The notes beneath the pieces were generated by a model that worked only from the letters and a program-made list of their open reading frames with translations, had not been told where the DNA came from and did no database searches. A DNA stretch of 18,020 nucleotides from Candidatus Falkowbacteria bacterium LH_S3 (GTDB taxonomy: Bacteria > Patescibacteriota > Patescibacteriia > Patescibacteriales > JAGXOH01), in the NCBI GenBank assembly GCA_023659985.1, contig JAGXOH010000010.1, forward strand, positions 1-18,020, written 5' to 3'. Both the position numbers and the translations under genes were made by a program. Below are positions 13,177 to 18,020 of this stretch, piece after piece (the first letter of the stretch is position 1; each line of letters begins with the position of its first letter).

Positions 13177-15201
13177 ATGGGAAAAATATTAGGTATTGAT
13201 TTGGGAACAACCAATAGCGCTATGGCTGTTATAGAAGGAGGCCAACCTAAGGTTTTGGAAAATGCCGAAGGCAACCGAACCACCCCTTCTATTGTAGCTA
13301 TTTCTAAAAACGGAGAAAGGTTAGTGGGACAGACCGCTAAACGGCAATCTGTTACCAATCCGGAAAATACTGTTTATGCTATAAAAAGATTGATTGGTAG
13401 AAAATTTGAAGAAGACGAAGTTCAAAGAGATGTAAAAAATTCTCCTTATGAGATTTTTAAATCAGGTGACGGAGTTAAGATAAAGATGGGAGATAAAGAG
13501 GAGAATAAAGAGTATTCACCTGAAGAGATTTCGGCTATGATTTTAACTAAATTAAAAAATGACGCTAAAGCCAAAGCTGGAGAAGAAATAACTGAAGCGG
13601 TAATTACTGTTCCGGCTTATTTCAATGATAACCAAAGACAAGCTACTAAAGACGCAGGAAAAATTGCTGGTTTAGAGGTTAAGCGTATTATTAATGAGCC
13701 TACCGCAGCTGCTTTAGCTTACGGCTTTGACAAAAAGAAGGGGCAACAGATAGCGGTTTATGATTTTGGTGGTGGCACTTTTGATGTTTCTATTCTGGAG
13801 GCATCAGAAGATACCGTAGAGGTTAAATCCACTACTGGCGACACCCACTTGGGAGGTGAAGATTTGGATCAAAAGGTTATAGAATGGGTTCTTGAAGAGT
13901 TTAAAAAAGAGTCTGGTATTGATTTATCTAAAGATAAGTTGTCGTTGCAAAGAGTAAAAGACGCTGCTGAAAAAGCAAAGATTGAACTATCAACTGTACA
14001 AGAAACAGAAATCAACCAGCCGTTTATTACTTCTGATCAAGAGGGTCCTAAGCATTTAAATTTAAAATTAACCAGACCCAAGTTAGAAGAATTGGTTGGA
14101 GACCTTATTGATAAAACCACAAATCCCTGCAAGGAGGCTATGACCCAGGCTGGAGTGGAAGCCAAAGATATCCAAGAAGTTATTTTGGTTGGTGGTCAAA
14201 CCAGGATGCCTTTGGTTCAAAAAAAGGTAAAAGAGATTTTTAACAAAGATCCTAATATGGGGGTTAACCCGGATGAAGTAGTAGCCACTGGAGCGGCTGT
14301 CCAGGCTGGTGTTATGCAAGGAGATGTAAAGGATGTTTTATTATTGGATGTTGCACCGCTAACACTGGGAATTGAAACTTTGGGAGGCGTAGCCACTCCT
14401 ATAATTGAACATAATTCCCGTATTCCAACTTCGGCTTCTCAAGTGTTTTCTACAGCAGCTGACAATCAAACAAGTGTAGAGATCCATATAGTTCAAGGAG
14501 AAAGATCCGTGGCTGCTGATAATAAAAGTTTGGGTAGATTTATTTTGGATGGCGTTCCTCCGGCACCAAGAGGAGTGCCCCAGATTGAGGTTACCTTTGA
14601 TATTGATGCTAACGGCATTTTGAATGTTAGCGCTCAGGATAAAGGTACCAATAAGAAGCAACATATAACCATTACTGGTTCCTCCAGTTTATCAGAGGAA
14701 GACATTGAGAAGATGAGAAAAGACGCTGAAAAGCATACTGAAGAGGATAAGAAAAAGAAAGAAGCAGTGGAAACTAAAAATCAAGCTGAGTCAGTTGTTA
14801 TTCAAACTGAGAAATTAATAAAAGAATCCGGAGATAAGATGAGTGAGGAAGATAAAAAGCAATTGCAAGAAAAATTGGATACCCTAAAGCAAGCTAAAGA
14901 TTCTGATGACTTGGAAGACATCAAAAAGAAATTGGAAGATCTAAATCAAATAGCTCAAAATGTTGGTCAAAAAATGTATCAGCAACAAAGCGAGCAAGCT
15001 AGCCAAGAGAAAAAAGAGCAAACAGAACAATCCGGAGAAGCCCAAGGTCAAGGACCGGCAGAAGGTGAGTATAAAGAAGAAAATAATCAAAACCAAGAAA
15101 ACCAACAAGACCAACAAGACCAACAAGATCAACAAGACCAACAAGACCAACAAGACCAAGAAGGTGAAGACAAGGGTGATCAAGGGCAAAATAAACAATA
15201 A
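13177..15201 (+). CDS. dnaK: Molecular chaperone DnaK (Hsp70)
   Basis: A 674-residue ATP-driven chaperone. The nucleotide-binding domain has DLGTTNS (8-14), IINEPTAAALAYG (171-183) and DFGGGTFDVS (196-205). The hydrophobic linker VLLLDV is at 387-392, followed by the substrate-binding domain and helical lid. It is longer than usual because the C-terminus after about residue 600 is a glutamine-rich tail ending in six QQD triplets and an acidic stretch, in place of the common EEV-type end. The ATG is the first in-frame start after a stop at 13171. The only SD-like sequence (AAGGAGGT, 13141-13148) is about 28 bases away, unusually far. It is the central gene of the CIRCE-controlled cluster, working with GrpE upstream and DnaJ downstream. 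Confidence 0.97.
   Translation: MGKILGIDLGTTNSAMAVIEGGQPKVLENAEGNRTTPSIVAISKNGERLVGQTAKRQSVTNPENTVYAIKRLIGRKFEEDEVQRDVKNSPYEIFKSGDGVKIKMGDKEENKEYSPEEISAMILTKLKNDAKAKAGEEITEAVITVPAYFNDNQRQATKDAGKIAGLEVKRIINEPTAAALAYGFDKKKGQQIAVYDFGGGTFDVSILEASEDTVEVKSTTGDTHLGGEDLDQKVIEWVLEEFKKESGIDLSKDKLSLQRVKDAAEKAKIELSTVQETEINQPFITSDQEGPKHLNLKLTRPKLEELVGDLIDKTTNPCKEAMTQAGVEAKDIQEVILVGGQTRMPLVQKKVKEIFNKDPNMGVNPDEVVATGAAVQAGVMQGDVKDVLLLDVAPLTLGIETLGGVATPIIEHNSRIPTSASQVFSTAADNQTSVEIHIVQGERSVAADNKSLGRFILDGVPPAPRGVPQIEVTFDIDANGILNVSAQDKGTNKKQHITITGSSSLSEEDIEKMRKDAEKHTEEDKKKKEAVETKNQAESVVIQTEKLIKESGDKMSEEDKKQLQEKLDTLKQAKDSDDLEDIKKKLEDLNQIAQNVGQKMYQQQSEQASQEKKEQTEQSGEAQGQGPAEGEYKEENNQNQENQQDQQDQQDQQDQQDQQDQEGEDKGDQGQNKQ
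15103..15156 (+). repeat. Six tandem 9-base units in dnaK
   Basis: Six copies of CAACAAGAC (one with a final T) encode Gln-Gln-Asp six times at the end of DnaK. The in-frame, nearly identical units suggest recent expansion by slippage, and copy number may vary between strains. Confidence 0.9.
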
Positions 15202-15223
15202 TAAATGTGGTAATAAAATGGAT

Positions 15224-15255
15224 AATGGGTAATGCGAGTTATTGTGTTACCCATT
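15224..15255 (+). other. Hairpin in the dnaK-DUF3467 spacer
   Basis: AATGGGTAA (15224-15232) and TTACCCATT (15247-15255) pair perfectly with a 14-base loop. It lies 22 bases after the dnaK stop and 22 bases before the next ATG. No T-run follows directly, so full termination is unlikely. Confidence 0.5.
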
Positions 15256-15277
15256 TACCTGTTATAAAAAATATTTT

Positions 15278-15595
15278 ATGTCAGATCAAAATCAACAAAA
15301 GCCAAATTCTGGGCAAGCAAGTGGAAAAAAGGAAATTCGCATTTCTGATAATTTGCCAGGCGGAGAATATGCCAATGCTATGCAGATAAATAACAACAAG
15401 GAAGAATTCCATTTGAACTTCTTGAATATTATGGGTTTAAGTGGTAAAGTAAGCGGTAAAATTATAACCAATCCTTCTCATTTCAAAAGGATGATCGCTG
15501 CTATGCAGGAGAATTTGGAAAAATACGAATCCCAATATGGCAAAATAGAAGAAGCCGAGAGTCTGGTAAATAAAGAAATAGGATTTAAGCAGTAG
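15278..15595 (+). CDS. DUF3467 family protein
   Basis: A 105-residue soluble protein. After a polar head it carries the pattern I recall for DUF3467: IRISDNLPGGEYANAMQI, then EEFHLNFLNIMG, VSGKIITNPSHFKRM and IAAMQENLEKYESQYGKIEE. The function of the family is unknown. I start it at the second in-frame ATG (15278), because the longer frame would begin in the spacer hairpin loop region and add an unrelated cysteine-rich peptide. No SD is present. Its place between dnaK and dnaJ, with hairpins on both sides, suggests co-expression with the chaperones and perhaps a role in protein quality control; that is inference from position only. Confidence 0.8.
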   Translation: MSDQNQQKPNSGQASGKKEIRISDNLPGGEYANAMQINNNKEEFHLNFLNIMGLSGKVSGKIITNPSHFKRMIAAMQENLEKYESQYGKIEEAESLVNKEIGFKQ

Positions 15596-15598
15596 TGA

Positions 15599-15645
15599 GT
15601 AATCGGTAAGGGGGAAGTTATTTTTGTTAACTGCTTATCGGTTGC
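15599..15645 (+). other. Hairpin with T-rich tail before dnaJ
   Basis: Bases 15599-15610 pair with 15634-15645 over 12 positions, three of them G.U or U.G only in plus-strand RNA. A smaller inner stem AGTTA/TAACT also forms. TATTTATTTTT follows directly, up to the dnaJ ATG at 15657. This resembles a weak terminator, so it may reduce read-through into dnaJ and htrA or shape the dnaJ leader. Confidence 0.5.
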
Positions 15646-15656
15646 TATTTATTTTT

Positions 15657-16754
15657 ATGAGTAAAGATTATTACAATATACTTGGTGTAGATAAGAATGC
15701 TAATAAAGAAGATGTTAAAAAGGCATTCAAGAAATTAGCCCACAAATATCATCCTGATAAAGAATATGGGGACGAAGCTAAATTTAAGGAGATAAATGAG
15801 GCATACAATGTTTTAGGAGACGATAATAAAAGGAAACAGTATGATCAATTTGGAGCCACTTTTAATCAGCAACAACAGGCTGGTCAGGCCGGTCAGGGTG
15901 GTCAGGGTTTTGGCGGTTTTGGTGGCTTTCAAGGAGCTCAGGGTATGCATTTTGATATGGATGATTTAGGAGATATTTTTGGAGATTTTTTCGGTTTTGG
16001 CGGGAATAAACGAGGATCTCGGAGTAGAAGCAATCAAAGAGGCGAGGATATTGAAGCTGTTTTGGATGTTGAATTCAATGAAGCGGTATTTGGAGCAGAG
16101 AAAGATATACAATTAAAGAAAAAAGTTGTTTGTGAAAAGTGTAATGGCAATGGAGCCGAGCCTGGAACAAAAATAGAAACTTGTAAAACTTGCCGAGGTA
16201 CAGGTAAGATTAAAAAGATGCAAAGAACTATATTCGGGCAAATGCAAATGGAATCCCTATGCCCAGAATGCGGAGGAGAAGGTAAAACTTTTGCTCAAAA
16301 ATGTAGCCAATGCCACGGAGCCGGGATTTATGAAAAACCGACTTCTCTTAAAATAAAGATACCAGCAGGCATCAATACTGGAGAGACCATCCGTTTAACT
16401 GGTCAAGGACAAGCAGGGGAACGTGGCGGTCCAGCTGGAGATTTTTATATTCAAGTAAGAGTTAAGCCTCATTCTAAATTTGAACGCCAGGATTATGATA
16501 TACATTCTCAAGTTGAAATTAGCTTTACTCAAGCCACTTTGAGTTATAAAATTGATGTTGATACAGTGCATGACAAGGTAAAATTAAAAATTCCAGAAGG
16601 TACTCAATCAGGAACAGTTTTCAAGTTAAAAGACAAAGGGGTTCCTCATTTAGAGGGAAGAGGCTATGGCGATCACTTGGTTAAAGTCAAGATTAAAACC
16701 CCTAAAAATTTAAACAAAGAACAAAAAAAGACACTTAGACAACTTAATATTTAA
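15657..16754 (+). CDS. dnaJ: Chaperone DnaJ (Hsp40)
   Basis: A 365-residue cochaperone that delivers clients to DnaK and triggers its ATPase. The J domain occupies about 1-65, with HPD at 32-34. A Q/G/F-rich linker follows (71-120). The zinc centre has four CxxCxGxG repeats: CEKCNGNG 159-166, CKTCRGTG 176-183, CPECGGEG 202-209 and CSQCHGAG 216-223. Two beta client-binding domains follow. The C-terminus is slightly short, ending at LRQLNI. The start MSKDYYN is chosen over an ATG 33 bases upstream because that would add a non-homologous peptide encoded in the spacer hairpin. No SD is present. All residues needed for class I DnaJ function are there. Confidence 0.96.
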   Translation: MSKDYYNILGVDKNANKEDVKKAFKKLAHKYHPDKEYGDEAKFKEINEAYNVLGDDNKRKQYDQFGATFNQQQQAGQAGQGGQGFGGFGGFQGAQGMHFDMDDLGDIFGDFFGFGGNKRGSRSRSNQRGEDIEAVLDVEFNEAVFGAEKDIQLKKKVVCEKCNGNGAEPGTKIETCKTCRGTGKIKKMQRTIFGQMQMESLCPECGGEGKTFAQKCSQCHGAGIYEKPTSLKIKIPAGINTGETIRLTGQGQAGERGGPAGDFYIQVRVKPHSKFERQDYDIHSQVEISFTQATLSYKIDVDTVHDKVKLKIPEGTQSGTVFKLKDKGVPHLEGRGYGDHLVKVKIKTPKNLNKEQKKTLRQLNI

Positions 16755-16792
16755 TACCTTAGGAGGTGGTAATAAAATAATAAACAATCACT

Positions 16793-17926
16793 ATGAAATT
16801 ATTTGGCAAACTTCATATGTTGGTTTTATTTATTTTTCTGTGTTTAATAATAGGCGCGGGATTTTTTATTTATAAGGATATTTATGTGAATTTTTCCAAG
16901 CAAGCATCTTTCCGGGAGATGCAATTGGATGAACAAGAAGCTACTATTAGGGCGATAAAATCAAATATTCCGGCAGTGGTAAATATTACTGTATATACAA
17001 ACGAAGAAGTAGCGAATATTAATGCCGTAACCGGAGAAAAAACCATGGAGAAAAGAAGAGTTGAAAAGGGAGCCGGAACCGGTTTTATTATTACCCCTAA
17101 AGGATATATTGTGACCAATAAACATGTTGTTTCAACCAGTGATCCTGAAAATACTCAATATCGGATTATTTTAAATTCAGGTAAAAAATATTATGCCCAA
17201 TTGATTGATAAAGATCCTATTAATGATTTAGCGGTATTAAAGATATTTGACAAGGACCTGCCTTCGGTAAAACTAGGCAGTAGCCAATATTTACAGGTTG
17301 GCACTTCAGTGATTGCTATTGGTAATGCTTTAGGAGAATATCAAAATACTGTCACTAAAGGCATTATTAGCGGTTTGGAAAGGAGTTTAACAGCTAGTGA
17401 TCATAAGGGTGGTGTAAAATATTTAAGTAATACCATTCAGACCGATGCCGAGATTAATCTGGGCAACTCTGGCGGACCTTTGTTAAATCTTAAAGGTGAA
17501 GTTGTGGGTGTTAATGTAGCGGTTGATCAAAACGGCACTAGCCTGGGATTTGCCATACCCATAAATGATGTAAAGCCTGTCATTAATAGTATTAAAAAGC
17601 ACGGAATTATTATTAGACCTCAGTTAGGGGTTAGATATGTGATGTTAACCCCTCAAATCGCGGAAGAGAGAGGGGTGGAACGTAATTGGGGAGCCTTCAT
17701 TGTTAAAGGTGATAAGGGAGAGGAAGCTATTGTGCCAGGATCTGCAGGAGATAAAGCCGGCTTGGAAACCGGAGATGTTATTTTTGAGATTAACGCTATT
17801 AAAATAAAAGATGAGAACAATCTTCGCTGTGTTATTCAAAGATACAAACCTGGTGATAAAATAGGAATGAAAATTCAAAGAGGGTCTAAAATTTTTATTA
17901 GAGAAGTAGAGTTGGGAAGGTTTTAA
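16793..17926 (+). CDS. HtrA/Deg-type trypsin-like serine protease with PDZ domain
   Basis: A 377-residue membrane-anchored protease. One uncleaved-looking helix lies at about 8-27. The protease domain has an intact triad: His111 (TNKHVV), Asp145 (DPINDLAVLK) and Ser226 (GNSGGPLL). A single PDZ domain follows (about 275-375, with GSAGDKAGLETGDVIFEIN). The active site would face outside the cytoplasmic membrane and degrade misfolded envelope proteins. An SD-like AGGAGGTGG (16761-16769) is present but about 24 bases before the ATG, and a stop at 16781 rules out an earlier start. It follows dnaJ by 38 bases, so it is probably the last gene under CIRCE control. DegP, DegQ and DegS types cannot be told apart; one PDZ fits DegS-like proteins. 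Confidence 0.92.
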   Translation: MKLFGKLHMLVLFIFLCLIIGAGFFIYKDIYVNFSKQASFREMQLDEQEATIRAIKSNIPAVVNITVYTNEEVANINAVTGEKTMEKRRVEKGAGTGFIITPKGYIVTNKHVVSTSDPENTQYRIILNSGKKYYAQLIDKDPINDLAVLKIFDKDLPSVKLGSSQYLQVGTSVIAIGNALGEYQNTVTKGIISGLERSLTASDHKGGVKYLSNTIQTDAEINLGNSGGPLLNLKGEVVGVNVAVDQNGTSLGFAIPINDVKPVINSIKKHGIIIRPQLGVRYVMLTPQIAEERGVERNWGAFIVKGDKGEEAIVPGSAGDKAGLETGDVIFEINAIKIKDENNLRCVIQRYKPGDKIGMKIQRGSKIFIREVELGRF

Positions 17927-17934
17927 ATATAAAA

Positions 17935-18020
17935 TACTTAAATCCTAATGACAAAATCCTAATGTCATACAATAAAATCCTAATGACAAAATCCTAATGT
18001 CAAATGAAGGTCAAATGACT
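17935..18020. repeat. Word repeats downstream of htrA
   Basis: Four copies of AATCCTAATG followed by ACAAA or TCA, then CAAATGAAGGTCAAATGACT, continuing past the window edge. The words are the same as those at 10740-10880. Bases 17966-17988 are an inverted copy (22 of 23) of 10981-11003. No hairpin with a T-run is seen, so the terminator of the heat-shock cluster is not evident in the window. Confidence 0.7.

Noticed and set aside
14941..15232. Separate leucine- or lysine-rich proteins opposite or alongside the dnaK tail
   Set aside because: These are shadow frames of the 9-base tandem repeat in dnaK.

Overview
The window looks like a piece of an AT-rich Patescibacteria (CPR, Parcubacteria-like) chromosome, probably from a metagenome. 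The evidence is a short HrcA, a chaperone operon containing a DUF3467 gene, many genes without a Shine-Dalgarno (SD) sequence, and intergenic spacers packed with short repeated words. The assignment is inferred from protein features and not from a phylogeny.

Layout: (1) 1-460 holds a hairpin with a T-tract, a dispersed repeat copy and a roughly 280-base nested foldback element. (2) 463-5128, minus strand, is a three-gene envelope operon: an RND/MMPL-type membrane protein, a LolA-like 'outer membrane lipoprotein-sorting' protein and an outer-membrane beta-barrel protein. It has strong SDs, an internal terminator-like hairpin and a good terminator at its end. (3) 5129-5783 is non-coding, with dyads and promoter-like sites for the operon and a possible plus-strand structured RNA. 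(4) 5784-7100, minus strand, carries a DUF2268-type metalloprotease and a frameshifted, truncated transposase. (5) 7122-7800 is a more GC-rich P-loop kinase gene with its own SD and terminator. (6) 7798-9109, minus strand, is an overlapping pair: a QueC-like PP-loop enzyme and a CYTH (CyaB-like) protein. (7) 9110-10646 is a repeat-bearing spacer, a short leader ORF and a THUMP/UPF0020 RNA methyltransferase. (8) 10647-17926 is a repeat-rich spacer, a perfect CIRCE operator over a promoter, and the heat-shock cluster hrcA-grpE-hsp20-dnaK-DUF3467-dnaJ-htrA. The window ends in the same kind of repeated words.

How the genes work together: HrcA should bind the CIRCE site and repress the whole chaperone cluster, so DnaK/DnaJ/GrpE (folding cycle), Hsp20 (holdase) and the HtrA-like protease (envelope quality control) are co-induced by heat. 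The RND, LolA-like and barrel proteins look like one lipid or lipoprotein export route from inner to outer membrane. That is unexpected, because CPR bacteria are generally thought to lack a classical outer membrane. A dispersed repeat family occurs on both sides of that operon, which argues that it belongs to this genome and is not an assembly join.

Main points to check: the outer-membrane-type operon in a CPR-like context; hairpins in all four chaperone-operon spacers longer than 70 nt, three of them with G.U pairs that form only in the transcribed strand; the candidate RNA at 5540-5792; and the QueC-CYTH pair.
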